A DNA stretch of 64,000 bases from Lachnospiraceae bacterium (GTDB taxonomy: Bacteria; Bacillota; Clostridia; Lachnospirales; Lachnospiraceae): the NCBI GenBank assembly GCA_017437965.1, contig JAFRWN010000013.1, positions 1 through 64,000 of the forward strand. Direction: 5' to 3'. Positions 46,131 through 55,194 of the stretch are shown here, piece after piece. Every line of letters begins with the position of its first letter. Within the stretch, counting starts at the first letter, position 1. Below the pieces are notes generated by a model. It had not been told where the DNA came from. It saw only the letters and a program-made list of their open reading frames with translations, and ran no database searches. The translations under genes were made by a program, and so were the position numbers.

Positions 46131-46481
46131 ATGAACAAACGGGAACTTGGAAATGAAATGGAAATGATAGCTCTGCATTATCTTGAAAGCCAGGGATATG
46201 AAATACTAGAGCATAATTTTTATATGCGGGGCGGAGAGCTGGACATTGTTGCGCTTGAAAATGACGAGCTTGCGATAATCGAGGTAAAATTCCGCAAAAA
46301 CATGCTTTACGGAACAGCTGCCGAGTCTGTCACTAAGACTAAAATGAAAAAACTCATCAATACTGCGATGTTTTTTGTCAGAAAACATCCGGAATATGAG
46401 TCTCTTAACATGCGTTTCGATGTTCTTGCAATTGACGGAAAGAACATTGAACTGATAAAAGCGGCTTTTGATGCATGTTAA
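46131..46481 (+). CDS. yraN: UPF0102/YraN-family protein
   Basis: A 116-residue protein with a restriction-endonuclease-like fold ('GNEMEMIALHYLESQGYEIL', 'ARG-like MRGGELDIVALENDE', 'LAIIEVKFRK'), in which the D-x(n)-E-x-K nuclease pattern is intact (Asp of GELDIV, Glu and Lys of EVKF). The function of the family is not established; a nuclease role is inferred from the fold. It is directly downstream of rnhB with a 12-base gap, as in most bacteria with both genes. Confidence 0.92.
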   Translation: MNKRELGNEMEMIALHYLESQGYEILEHNFYMRGGELDIVALENDELAIIEVKFRKNMLYGTAAESVTKTKMKKLINTAMFFVRKHPEYESLNMRFDVLAIDGKNIELIKAAFDAC

Positions 46482-46516
46482 AATAATGTAATTCAGGGTT
46501 TATAAAGGATTTAGAT

Positions 46517-47830
46517 ATGAGTGTAAAGCATCAACATCTTATCACCGATGTAGTAATTGATTCGCCTGCGGATGATGCCGGCATAAGACCCGGTGATACT
46601 CTGCTTGAAATCAACGGGAATATAATAGAAGATGTTCTTGATTTTCATTTTTACGAAGCTGACGAGAATGTAAGCCTTCTGATACGATGCTCGGACGGAA
46701 CCGAAAAAGAGTTCAATATTGAAAAAGACGAGGACGAAGAACTCGGTCTTGAATTTGCCGAATCTTTAATGGATTCCTATCATTCATGCAGGAACAAATG
46801 CATATTCTGTTTTATCGACCAGAATCCCGAAGGAATGCGTGATACCATATATTTCAAAGATGATGACTCGAGACTGTCATTTCTGCAGGGGAACTATGTG
46901 ACTCTAACAAATCTCAGTGATAAAGATGTAGAAAGAATCTGCTATTATCATCTGTCACCCATCAATATCTCAGTACATACAACAAATCCGGAACTTCGAT
47001 GCAAAATGCTCCATAACCGTTTTGCAGGTGATTCCCTGCGCCATTTACGCAAATTCAAGGAACATGATATCACCATGAACGGACAGATCGTGCTTTGCAA
47101 GGGTTATAATGACGGAGAAGAGCTTGAAAAGACGATACATGACCTTACAGAATTTATTCCATGTATGCAGAGCCTTTCCGTCGTTCCTGTCGGACTTACA
47201 AAATACAGGAAAGGCCTTGCGGAGCTTGAGCTTTTTAACAAAGAAGATTCCATTAAAACCCTTGATATTATACACAAATGGCAGGCAATATGCCTTAAGC
47301 ATTTCGGAATCCGCTTTGTATATGCAAGTGATGAGTGGTATATTAAGGCAGAAAGGGATTTTCCGACCGAAGAGGAATATGAAGGCTATATGCAGATTGA
47401 AAACGGAGTCGGTATGCTAAGAAGCCTGATAAATGAGGTGGCTGAAGAACTGAGTGTAAGATCCGGAGATGACCGGAAACGTAATTGTTCGATTGCGACC
47501 GGTAAGCTTGCATATCCTTTTATCGTTAAATTATGTAATGATGTTAAAACACTGTATCCGAACATTGACGTAAAAATATATCAGATTGAGAATGATTTTT
47601 TCGGAAAAGATATAACGGTTGCCGGCCTGATCACAGGAGGTGACCTGATAAAACAGTTAACGGGAAAAGAGCTTGGAGAACATCTGATACTGACTTCGAG
47701 TATGTTAAGGTCCGGAGAAGATGTTTTCTTAGACGATGTCTGCGTAGCGGATGTTGAAAGAAAACTGTCGGTGAAAGTAAGGATTTCCGCAGCTACAGGG
47801 TATGAATTTGTAGAATCATTAATAAACTGA
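46517..47830 (+). CDS. DUF512 protein, PDZ plus radical-SAM-like
   Basis: A 437-residue cytosolic protein. An N-terminal PDZ-like domain (about 5-70, 'VVIDSPADDAGIRPGDTLLE') is followed by a radical-SAM-type segment with three cysteines in 'CRNKCIFCFIDQNPEGMRD' (about 93-111), 'LSFLQGNYVTLTNLSD', and the C-terminal DUF512 domain. The CxxxCxxC spacing would hold a 4Fe-4S cluster. The product of the family is unknown. In Clostridia this gene is usually next to der and plsY; here about 3 kb with the 871-residue gene lies between. AAGGATT precedes the ATG. Confidence 0.9.
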   Translation: MSVKHQHLITDVVIDSPADDAGIRPGDTLLEINGNIIEDVLDFHFYEADENVSLLIRCSDGTEKEFNIEKDEDEELGLEFAESLMDSYHSCRNKCIFCFIDQNPEGMRDTIYFKDDDSRLSFLQGNYVTLTNLSDKDVERICYYHLSPINISVHTTNPELRCKMLHNRFAGDSLRHLRKFKEHDITMNGQIVLCKGYNDGEELEKTIHDLTEFIPCMQSLSVVPVGLTKYRKGLAELELFNKEDSIKTLDIIHKWQAICLKHFGIRFVYASDEWYIKAERDFPTEEEYEGYMQIENGVGMLRSLINEVAEELSVRSGDDRKRNCSIATGKLAYPFIVKLCNDVKTLYPNIDVKIYQIENDFFGKDITVAGLITGGDLIKQLTGKELGEHLILTSSMLRSGEDVFLDDVCVADVERKLSVKVRISAATGYEFVESLIN

Positions 47831-47949
47831 AAATAATAAAAACATATATTTTTTTGGTGCACTTTTGGTGCATCACAGGATTTATACTTAACTCAGAATG
47901 ATAATAAACCAGTATTCCGAAATACATAGAGCTTTAAAGGAGAAAAGAG

Positions 47950-50565
47950 ATGCCTAATGATAATTATGTTAAAAACGAACCTATGCCCAAGGAATTTTAT
48001 TCAAAATATGATCAGTACAAAAGATATTTTGAGGTTTCCAGCTGTTTTATAGATGATATAAATGAAAATCCGGAGTTAAATAATGAATTAAACGAGATTC
48101 AGAACCTTGTGGGAGAAAACAAAAAAGGCTTTTTAAAAGACGGAAAACCGGTTTGTTATGTTTCCCAAAACAAAATAGTTCAAATACGTGATAACGTTGA
48201 CATGGATATCGTTGACAGAATGGGAAAGTTCAATAAAAAAGTCAAGGATATGGTCGATAATATGATCGAAAATCCGACTCCCCAGAATAAACCATTTATC
48301 GGATATTTGAAAGTCAACAGCTTAAGGCTTGACCCGGAGTTTGATTTTTTGGAAAATTTTTCTGAAACTCCATATACTTTCCTTGAAAATTTTATAACCG
48401 GTGTTCCGAAGTATAAACAATATGAACCGGAAGAATTCAAGGAGATTCTAGGTCCGGCATTCGAACCCCTGTGTAATCTTTATGATGCATATTATGACTT
48501 TATGGAGTCTGAAAATAATATCCATAAGGAGAAGAAAGAGGGAAAAGAACCCGGAAAAGACTTGATTGATAAAAAGATCAAGGCAATGGATGCTCTTGTC
48601 TCAAGTTATGAGACCCTCACAAATCTTCCTGAAGAAACAAGAAAAAAGCTTAACAATGAAAAATATCTTAATAACAGCATTGATCATCTTACCGGCAGGG
48701 ATGTTAATAAAGATAGAAGCCCGATAAGGACAATTGCGGGCATGAAGGCAGAGTCTGCTGCGTTAAAGGCCGGCTATAACGAAAAAGAATCAAAGCTTTT
48801 CTACTTCCTTGGTTTTGAAAAAGGACACATTCAAAGGGGAATTATTGTCCTTGAGGGTGAAAAAAATAGATATCAAAAATACCTGAATGACGGTATGAAA
48901 GAAGGAAGAGAAAAGCTTCCACCCGAGGAAATTGAAGAACTTGACAAACTTAGAAAATGGGTTAAAGAAACCAGATATGATAGTTTGCCAGAAGAGGAAC
49001 AGCAACGTTACAAGGATGCTCAGAATCTTATTAAAAAGAAAATTAAGGATTACAATTTCAGTATAGCCGAAAGGGAAATCGCCAAATTCGACAAGCAGAT
49101 TGCTGAGAACAATAAGCTGGCCAAAGACTTCGATAAAATGATCGAATACGGACTGAAGAAAGATCCGAAAAACCTTGATGATAAAATACATGCTTTTGCC
49201 AAAATTAACAAACATTTGAATAAAAAAGCAGATACCATTATTCATGGCACCGGGAAAAAACCCGGAATGGATCAGAAACTCCTTTCTCCTTTCTTTGATG
49301 AACTGAATGCCGATATTGAAAGGCAGAAAGCTGAAGCTGAAAAGGTAAAGCAGGCTGCTCTTATGCAGGAGTATGATAAAAATCCTGCAAGCAGGGAAAA
49401 GATTTTTGTTGATGTTTTCAAAGCGAATATTATTAAAAATAACAATATTGCTGAAAAAGAGGCAACGGATTATCTTGAAAAAGCTGTTCTTCCTGAGACT
49501 GCAGCCGAAATGTTCAAGGAGGAAAATCTTAATAAGCTTAAGGCAGATGCCGAAAAAATCAATAAATATGCAAGTGATAAAAGAAGGCTTGAAGATCTTT
49601 CCGATAAATTAAAAGCATCTAAGGGTATTGACGGAAAAAGAGATTTCCTTAAGGAAACCATTGATAATGTTTCATACGGAAACGGCATAGGCTGGTTTAC
49701 AAAGGATGATTATAAGAATATCCTGAAAGATCTGTATAAATTTAAAGAGATCAAAGAACTCAGAGACAGAAGCATGAATGGCCTGAACAGCCTTGATGTA
49801 ACGATTGAACACACAGAGAATGGTGTCACAAATGAATATAAGGTTATGGACAAGGCCGTTATTGATATGGAAAAATCCATTCTTAAAAAAATGGACGCAT
49901 ATATAGCAAGAAAGGACAAGGAAATTGATGCTGCCGGAAATAATGCAAGAAAAAATTCAATAAAGCGCCGGAAAATTATGAAACATGCAAGGGATATGTT
50001 TGCGGAGCAGCTGCATTTCGACAACGAATTGGTAGAAGCAAAACAAGATATTGCAGGACTTCAGGAATCGGTTAATAATTATGAGGCCGAAAAGAATCCT
50101 GTAATCAAAGAACAGGAAAAAATCGTTGTTAATGAAGTAATACCCAACCGTCCGGAGCTGGCAAAATATAATGCAAAACTTAAGGCAGAAGCTGACAGAA
50201 TGCAGCAAAAACTTTTGGATTATTATGAAGAATCCCCTTCAACCTATGGTACTGACGTCAATACAGAAGAGGTTAAGAAAACCCAAAATCAGATGATCGA
50301 AAAGCTGAAGGCGGATTATATTGATTACGGCTGCAGAATCCTTTACATACAGTCTATGAAGGATGAGTGCAATAACAGGCTTGACAACGGACGTGTATTC
50401 CCGGATAAAAATATAGATAAATCACTTTCAGAGGATAATATTAAAGAAGGTGCCAAGTTCATCAAAGAAAAAATGGATGCTATCAAGGGTGTCAGCAAAA
50501 ATTTCGGCAAGCTTATTTATCATAAAAGCGAAGTAACCAGTAGTTTTTCTCGAGATGATGTCTAG
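47950..50565 (+). CDS. Large coiled-coil protein, 871 residues (unknown function)
   Basis: I do not recognise this protein. It has no signal peptide or membrane helix and is strongly charged (Lys, Glu, Asp, Asn rich). Residues 1-215 are mixed ('MPKEFYSKYDQYKRYFEVSS', 'KPVCYVSQNKIVQIRDNVD', 'GPAFEPLCNLYDAYYDFM'). From about 290 it is mostly long amphipathic helices likely to form coiled coils (about 290-370, 420-500, 600-720 and 730-800). It ends with the basic/polar 'FGKLIYHKSEVTSSFSRDDV'. No enzyme motif is visible. Base composition is more AT-rich and Asn/Lys-rich than its neighbours. AAAGGAGAAAAG precedes the ATG. It interrupts the usual DUF512-der neighbourhood, and a terminator closes the insert. 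Confidence 0.88.
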   Translation: MPNDNYVKNEPMPKEFYSKYDQYKRYFEVSSCFIDDINENPELNNELNEIQNLVGENKKGFLKDGKPVCYVSQNKIVQIRDNVDMDIVDRMGKFNKKVKDMVDNMIENPTPQNKPFIGYLKVNSLRLDPEFDFLENFSETPYTFLENFITGVPKYKQYEPEEFKEILGPAFEPLCNLYDAYYDFMESENNIHKEKKEGKEPGKDLIDKKIKAMDALVSSYETLTNLPEETRKKLNNEKYLNNSIDHLTGRDVNKDRSPIRTIAGMKAESAALKAGYNEKESKLFYFLGFEKGHIQRGIIVLEGEKNRYQKYLNDGMKEGREKLPPEEIEELDKLRKWVKETRYDSLPEEEQQRYKDAQNLIKKKIKDYNFSIAEREIAKFDKQIAENNKLAKDFDKMIEYGLKKDPKNLDDKIHAFAKINKHLNKKADTIIHGTGKKPGMDQKLLSPFFDELNADIERQKAEAEKVKQAALMQEYDKNPASREKIFVDVFKANIIKNNNIAEKEATDYLEKAVLPETAAEMFKEENLNKLKADAEKINKYASDKRRLEDLSDKLKASKGIDGKRDFLKETIDNVSYGNGIGWFTKDDYKNILKDLYKFKEIKELRDRSMNGLNSLDVTIEHTENGVTNEYKVMDKAVIDMEKSILKKMDAYIARKDKEIDAAGNNARKNSIKRRKIMKHARDMFAEQLHFDNELVEAKQDIAGLQESVNNYEAEKNPVIKEQEKIVVNEVIPNRPELAKYNAKLKAEADRMQQKLLDYYEESPSTYGTDVNTEEVKKTQNQMIEKLKADYIDYGCRILYIQSMKDECNNRLDNGRVFPDKNIDKSLSEDNIKEGAKFIKEKMDAIKGVSKNFGKLIYHKSEVTSSFSRDDV

Positions 50566-50603
50566 TCCTGTTTTATTCCATGATGTAGGTATACTATAAA
50601 CAT

Positions 50604-50777
50604 ATGGCCGGAAAGGATCAATCAGAGAACAAAGTAGAAGCGAACACTGCAAAGCAGGTAAATAAAGCTCTCGACACTATTTCAAAGATAGTAGGTTCTC
50701 CTTTAAGGGCTTCTCAGTTTGCACCTAAAAATGAAATAAAGATAAACACAGGCAAAAAGCTTAATAATGTCCTGTAA
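50604..50777 (+). CDS. Possible small protein, 57 residues, downstream of the coiled-coil gene
   Basis: An open frame starts at ATG 50604 and ends with TAA at 50775. The product MAGKDQSENKVEANTAKQVN... continues with 'LDTISKIVGSPLRASQFAP' and 'KNEIKINTGKKLNNVL'. It is polar and basic, with one amphipathic helix at about 13-32. There is no good ribosome site (only TAGGT 12 bases upstream), so it may be untranslated or the remnant of a larger gene. It begins 38 bases after the 871-residue gene and ends 18 bases before the terminator, within the same transcription unit. Confidence 0.4.
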   Translation: MAGKDQSENKVEANTAKQVNKALDTISKIVGSPLRASQFAPKNEIKINTGKKLNNVL

Positions 50778-50783
50778 AAAAAC

Positions 50784-50812
50784 TTTACAAAATACGCCGC
50801 TTGTTATACAAT
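50784..50812 (+). promoter_or_regulatory. der promoter within the terminator region
   Basis: TTTACA (50784-50789), 17 bases, TACAAT (50807-50812). The -10 lies in the left arm of the following hairpin; transcription would start near the loop, about 55 bases before der. Confidence 0.6.
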
Positions 50813-50847
50813 ATACTTTGGTATATTATGTGACAAGCGGCTTTTTT
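50796..50847 (+). terminator. Long intrinsic terminator before der
   Basis: A 21-bp stem (50796-50816 with 50821-50841; one C-A mismatch and two G-U pairs), loop of 4, T6 (50842-50847). It ends the transcript of the coiled-coil gene. Confidence 0.88.
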
Positions 50848-50873
50848 GGTGCCGCGATAATCAGGAGTAAGAG

Positions 50874-52199
50874 ATGAGTAAACCGATAGTAGCCATTGTC
50901 GGTCGTCCCAATGTCGGAAAATCCACGCTTTTCAATGCCCTTGCAGGCGAAAGGATAAGCATAGTAAAGGATACTCCGGGAGTAACAAGGGACAGGATCT
51001 ATGCCGATATTGAGTGGCTTGATAAAAAATTTACCATGATAGATACAGGCGGTATCGAGCCCGATTCCTCGGACATGATGCTCCGCTACATGCGTGAGCA
51101 GGCCGAGATTGCGATTGACACTGCCGATGTGATTGTTTTTATTACAGATGTCAAGCAGGGCCTTGTGGATTCGGACGGTAAGGTTGCAGATATGCTTAGG
51201 CGCAGCAGAAAGCCTGTTGTGCTTTGCGTAAACAAGGTTGACAGCTTTGAAAAGTATCAGGCAGACGTATATGAATTCTATAATCTTGGCCTTGGTGAAC
51301 CCTTTGCGGTTTCCGCAGTTAACCAACTTGGCTTCGGAGATCTTCTGGATGAGGTTGTTTCACATTTTAAAGATATTCCGGAGGATGAGGAAGAGGATGA
51401 GATCCCTAAGATTGCGATTGTCGGTAAACCCAATGTAGGAAAATCCTCGATAATCAACAAGCTGTTGGGCGAGAACAGGGTAATTGTTTCGGATATTGCC
51501 GGAACGACGAGAGATGCGGTCGATACCCATATGACCTATAAAGATCAGGAGTTTATCTTTATTGATACTGCAGGACTTCGCCGTAAGGCAAAAATAAAAG
51601 AAGATATCGAACGTTTCTCAATGGTAAGGACTGTTGCTGCAGTTGAAAGAGCTGATATCTGCGTGGTAGTGATTTCTGCAGAAGAAGGCGTTACCGAGCA
51701 GGATGCGAAAATTGCGGGCATTGCCCATGATGCAGGTAAAGGTATCATTGTTGCCGTAAACAAATGGGATGCGATTGAAAAGACCGACAAGTCAGTCTAT
51801 GAACATGAAAGAAAGATACGTGAGGTACTTTCATTCATGCCTTATGCATCGGTAATCTTTATTTCCGCGAAGACCGGACAGAGAATTGAAAAGCTTTTCG
51901 AGTGCATAGAAACGGTTATCCAGAACCAGAATCTGAGAATAAAGACCGGTGTTCTGAATGAAATCCTTACCGAAGCTGTTGCACTTCAGCAGCCTCCGTC
52001 GGATAAGGGCAGGAGACTGAAACTTTATTACATGACTCAGGTTGCCGTTAAGCCGCCTACCTTTGTAATTTTTGTAAATGACAAGGAACTGATGCATTTT
52101 TCATATACAAGATATATTGAAAACAAGGTGCGTGAGGCTTTCGGCTTTGACGGTACGAGCCTTAAATTCATTATTCGTGAAAGGAAAGACAAAGAATAA
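50874..52199 (+). CDS. der: Ribosome-assembly GTPase Der (EngA)
   Basis: Essential double GTPase for 50S assembly. It has 441 residues. The first G domain has 'IVGRPNVGKSTLFNALAG' (8-25), 'DTPGVTRDR' and 'NKVD'. The second has 'IVGKPNVGKSSIINKLLG' (about 180), 'DTAGLRRKAKIKEDIER' and 'VNKWDAIEK'. A C-terminal KH-like domain ends with 'FGFDGTSLKFIIRERKDKE'. CAGGAG lies 9 bases before the ATG. Its stop overlaps the plsY start (TAATG), indicating coupled translation. Confidence 0.98.
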   Translation: MSKPIVAIVGRPNVGKSTLFNALAGERISIVKDTPGVTRDRIYADIEWLDKKFTMIDTGGIEPDSSDMMLRYMREQAEIAIDTADVIVFITDVKQGLVDSDGKVADMLRRSRKPVVLCVNKVDSFEKYQADVYEFYNLGLGEPFAVSAVNQLGFGDLLDEVVSHFKDIPEDEEEDEIPKIAIVGKPNVGKSSIINKLLGENRVIVSDIAGTTRDAVDTHMTYKDQEFIFIDTAGLRRKAKIKEDIERFSMVRTVAAVERADICVVVISAEEGVTEQDAKIAGIAHDAGKGIIVAVNKWDAIEKTDKSVYEHERKIREVLSFMPYASVIFISAKTGQRIEKLFECIETVIQNQNLRIKTGVLNEILTEAVALQQPPSDKGRRLKLYYMTQVAVKPPTFVIFVNDKELMHFSYTRYIENKVREAFGFDGTSLKFIIRERKDKE

Positions 52200-52840
52200 T
52201 GGTCGTCAAAATAATATGCTGCCTACTTGCAGGTTATCTCTGCGGTAATATAAACGTTGCATGGCTGATAGGTAAATATAAAAATATTGATTTCAGAAAG
52301 GTCGGAAGCGGTAACCTCGGTACAACAAATGTAATGAGGACGCTCGGAAAGAAATACGGCCTGATCACATATTTCGGGGATTTCCTTAAGGTGATCATTC
52401 CGATGATACTTGTTCAGTATGTGATTTTTGGAGATGAAGACTACAACAAACTTCTTGGATTGTATACAGGTTTTGGCTGCGTTATCGGTCATTGCTATCC
52501 GTTCTGGCTTCATTTCAAAGGCGGAAAGGGTATAGCAGCAATGTCTGCCGTAATGGCCTGCTTCGATCCGCTTGTGATACCCATCGGTGTTGTAATTTTC
52601 TTTGCTATAGTTTTCAAGACTAAATATGTTTCTCTGGGTTCTCTTGCTATTGCGATCCTCTTTCCGTTATGGGTAGTGCTCAGATGCGGAATACTTGATA
52701 CGAACCCGTACTTTGTACATATGCTGATAGTAACTCTTTGTTATACTGCTACGGTTTTCAATATGCACCGTGCTAATATCCAGAGGTTACTTAACGGAAC
52801 AGAAAACAAGATAGGACAGAAGAAAGGAGTCGAAAAATGA
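52199..52840 (+). CDS. plsY: Glycerol-3-phosphate acyltransferase PlsY
   Basis: Membrane enzyme that transfers acyl groups from acyl-phosphate to glycerol-3-phosphate, the first step of phospholipid synthesis. It has 213 residues and about five to six helices. Conserved loops are 'GYLCGNINVAWLIGK', 'VGSGNLGTTNVMRTLGKKYG' and 'GHCYPFWLHFKGGKGIA', the three PlsY motifs. Start overlaps the der stop by one base, and its own stop overlaps the next start by 4 bases. der-plsY order is conserved in Firmicutes. Confidence 0.97.
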   Translation: MVVKIICCLLAGYLCGNINVAWLIGKYKNIDFRKVGSGNLGTTNVMRTLGKKYGLITYFGDFLKVIIPMILVQYVIFGDEDYNKLLGLYTGFGCVIGHCYPFWLHFKGGKGIAAMSAVMACFDPLVIPIGVVIFFAIVFKTKYVSLGSLAIAILFPLWVVLRCGILDTNPYFVHMLIVTLCYTATVFNMHRANIQRLLNGTENKIGQKKGVEK

Positions 52841-53529
52841 AGGCATTTACTAAAATCATGATTGTTCTTGGTGCGATTGCGCTTGTTCTTTTGATCATTA
52901 TCATCAAGATTCCTTCACACAGAAAGCTTAAAAAGCTTAATGACAAGAGTCTAAGTTATGAGCATTCTGTTATTGAAATGAACACTGAAAACAAGGAAAA
53001 ACAAGAAAGCACCGAGAGCGGACTTGATCAGGACAGCCGTGCCAATCTCGATGCAAACCGTTCAAAAGGCGGATATTCTTCTTATGAAGATGGAACCTAT
53101 CAGGAACCTGAAAAGAAAGATACTCCCGTTCCCGGATCAGACACAGGTAACGATAATCCGGGTACAACAGATTCCGGCACCGATAATCCCGGCACAACGG
53201 ATCCCGGCACAACGGATCCCGGAACAACTGATCCAAATCAGACAGAGCCTGATAAAACACCGACTCCCGAGCCTACAAAAGCTCCTGCTGTTACAGGAAA
53301 GACCTGCAAGGTTATCTGCGAGGGCAGTGTAAGACTTCGTTCAAAACCTGATTCAAGTGATGACCATAATGCTGTTTATCTTGCAATGGCTGGTGAGATA
53401 CTTGATGTTGTTTCTACCGAGGTACAGACTGATGATCCTGTTACGACCGAGTGGTATCTTGTGAAAAAACAGGATAAAAAATATAACAGGGAGCTTTATG
53501 TCCCTGCAAAGTATGTTGAATTACAGTAA
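52837..53529 (+). CDS. Membrane-anchored SH3-domain surface protein with Pro/Thr-rich repeats
   Basis: A 230-residue protein with one N-terminal helix (about 5-24, 'IMIVLGAIALVLLIIIIKI'), an acidic/polar stretch, a linker built on 'NPGTTDSGTDNPGTTDPGTT' repeats and 'TPTPEPTKAP', and a C-terminal SH3-like domain (about 155-230) with 'VRLRSKPDSSDDHNAVYLAM', 'WYLVKKQ' and 'LYVPAKYVEL'. The architecture suggests wall binding just outside the membrane. Its ATG overlaps the plsY stop (ATGA), with AAAGGAG upstream. It resembles the lipoprotein at 15345 in having linker plus SH3, but the sequences are different. Confidence 0.85.
   Translation: MKAFTKIMIVLGAIALVLLIIIIKIPSHRKLKKLNDKSLSYEHSVIEMNTENKEKQESTESGLDQDSRANLDANRSKGGYSSYEDGTYQEPEKKDTPVPGSDTGNDNPGTTDSGTDNPGTTDPGTTDPGTTDPNQTEPDKTPTPEPTKAPAVTGKTCKVICEGSVRLRSKPDSSDDHNAVYLAMAGEILDVVSTEVQTDDPVTTEWYLVKKQDKKYNRELYVPAKYVELQ
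53158..53232 (+). repeat. 15-bp in-frame tandem repeat, five units
   Basis: Units at 53158, 53173, 53188, 53203 and 53218 code variants of (P/S)GT(T/D)(D/N). Units 3 and 4 are identical (CCCGGCACAACGGAT). A likely site of copy-number slippage in the linker of the SH3 protein. Confidence 0.85.
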
Positions 53530-53544
53530 AAAGAGAGACAATAA

Positions 53545-55191
53545 ATGACCGAAGATCAGGTATTTTTGCTTTTCTTGCTTTTACTTGTGGCTGTTTCGGT
53601 ATATGCCGCAATAGTTAACAGGAGAAGGGAAGCAATTTCCGTCAAAAACAAATTAGAGGCTAATTACGGGGTGCCCTTTGTGAACAAGATTTCGCATGAG
53701 CACCTCGAAAACTTGAAAAAGATAGTCGAAAGTGAAGAAGTCAACGTAAATGACGAGGTCTGGCATGATCTGGATATGGAAAAAGTATTTTCATGCCTGG
53801 ACCAGAGTGTTTCTGCTGTCGGTGAAGAGTATTTCTATCTGATCCTTCATCAGCTGAGTAAAGACAAGGAACTTCTTAAAAAAAGGGGAAGGCTTGCGGA
53901 AGAACTGAAAGACACCGAGGCCTCGCTTGAGCTCAGAAAAAGGCTCAGCATGATCAAGAAGCAAAGAAGATTTACCGTATATCAGTTCATACATACTATT
54001 CTGGAGGCTAAGCCCGGCAACCAGTTATTCCATCTGATTTCTTGTTTTGCTTTTTTTGCAGGAATAGTGCTTCTGTTTATCAAACCATTAGTTGGAATCC
54101 CTATGCTTATAGCGGTAGCATGCATAAACAGTGTTTCATATTTCATTTCCAAGGGCAAAATTTCCGCTTATAACTATTCGATAGAAGTAATAGTCAGTTG
54201 GTTAGTGGCTGCAGATGCGATTAAAAAGCTTGATCATAAGGGAGAGCTTGTAAAAGAAAGAATCAAAGCGATATCGGAGCTTTCAGATAAATTTTCCAAA
54301 ATACGCCTTATGTCGTGGCTTTTTGCTCCCCAGAATGCCGTAAGCTCCATAATCGACATAATCCTTGAATATTTTAAATTTCTGACACATATCGATATCA
54401 TTGAGTTCAATTATCTTGTAAAGCATCTTTCGGGCCATAAGGAAGAACTGACCTCGTTATATCGTGAAATGGGCGAGCTTGAACTTGGTGTGATCATAGC
54501 TGGCATAAGATGTTTTGATCCGCAGAACTGCGAGCCCGAGTTTACCGATGAAATGGGCATTGATGCAAAAAGCATGGTTCATCCTCTCGTAAATGATCCG
54601 GTTTCGAACGATGTATCAATTCATGGCAATATACTGATCACTGGTTCGAATGCTTCCGGTAAGTCAACATTTTTAAAGACTGTAAGTGTAAACTGCCTGC
54701 TTGCCGAGACCATATATACGGTTTTTGCATATACTTACCGTGCTTCATATCTGGATATCAACAGCTCGTTTGATATTTCGGACGATCTGCTTGCCGGTGA
54801 CAGCTTTTACATTGCAGAAATCAAAAGACTCAAGAAAATACTTGATTTTTCAGAAAATAGTACAGGTGCACTTGTCTGCATATACGAAATACTGAAGGGT
54901 ACAAATACTGTTGAGAGAATCGCAGCATCTTCTGAAATACTAAGATACCTTTCAAAGAGCAAAGTGCTTGTTCTTGCCGCAACACATGATGTCGAGCTGA
55001 CCGAAATACTTGACGGTGTATATGAAAACTATTATTTCACCGAAAATCCCGATTCGCCTGACAATATTTTTGATTACAAGCTCCATAAGGGCAAGAATTA
55101 TACCGGAAATGCCATTAAACTACTAAAAATACATGGTTTCCCTGATGAAATCATAGAGAAAAGCTATAAAAACATTGAAAAGCAGAGGTAG
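53545..55191 (+). CDS. Membrane-associated MutS-family ATPase (not mismatch repair)
   Basis: A 548-residue protein. It has an N-terminal helix (about 5-24), another hydrophobic pair at about 158-195 ('CFAFFAGIVLLFIKPLVGIP'), a MutS core/lever-like helical part and a C-terminal MutS ATPase domain with Walker A 'ITGSNASGKSTFLKTVS' (about 367-383), 'DISDDLLAGDSFYIAEI' and 'VLVLAATHDVEL'. Mismatch-binding and connector domains are missing, so it is not MutS1, MutS2 or MutS4-5. This type is found in Firmicutes and Bacteroidetes and its role is unknown. GAGAGACA lies before the ATG; rnhA starts 3 bases after its stop. Confidence 0.88.
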   Translation: MTEDQVFLLFLLLLVAVSVYAAIVNRRREAISVKNKLEANYGVPFVNKISHEHLENLKKIVESEEVNVNDEVWHDLDMEKVFSCLDQSVSAVGEEYFYLILHQLSKDKELLKKRGRLAEELKDTEASLELRKRLSMIKKQRRFTVYQFIHTILEAKPGNQLFHLISCFAFFAGIVLLFIKPLVGIPMLIAVACINSVSYFISKGKISAYNYSIEVIVSWLVAADAIKKLDHKGELVKERIKAISELSDKFSKIRLMSWLFAPQNAVSSIIDIILEYFKFLTHIDIIEFNYLVKHLSGHKEELTSLYREMGELELGVIIAGIRCFDPQNCEPEFTDEMGIDAKSMVHPLVNDPVSNDVSIHGNILITGSNASGKSTFLKTVSVNCLLAETIYTVFAYTYRASYLDINSSFDISDDLLAGDSFYIAEIKRLKKILDFSENSTGALVCIYEILKGTNTVERIAASSEILRYLSKSKVLVLAATHDVELTEILDGVYENYYFTENPDSPDNIFDYKLHKGKNYTGNAIKLLKIHGFPDEIIEKSYKNIEKQR

Positions 55192-55194
55192 ATC

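Noticed and set aside
53158..53232. Short regular repeats that could suggest a CRISPR array
   Set aside because: They are contiguous 15-bp in-frame units without spacers; the same holds for 15993-16040.
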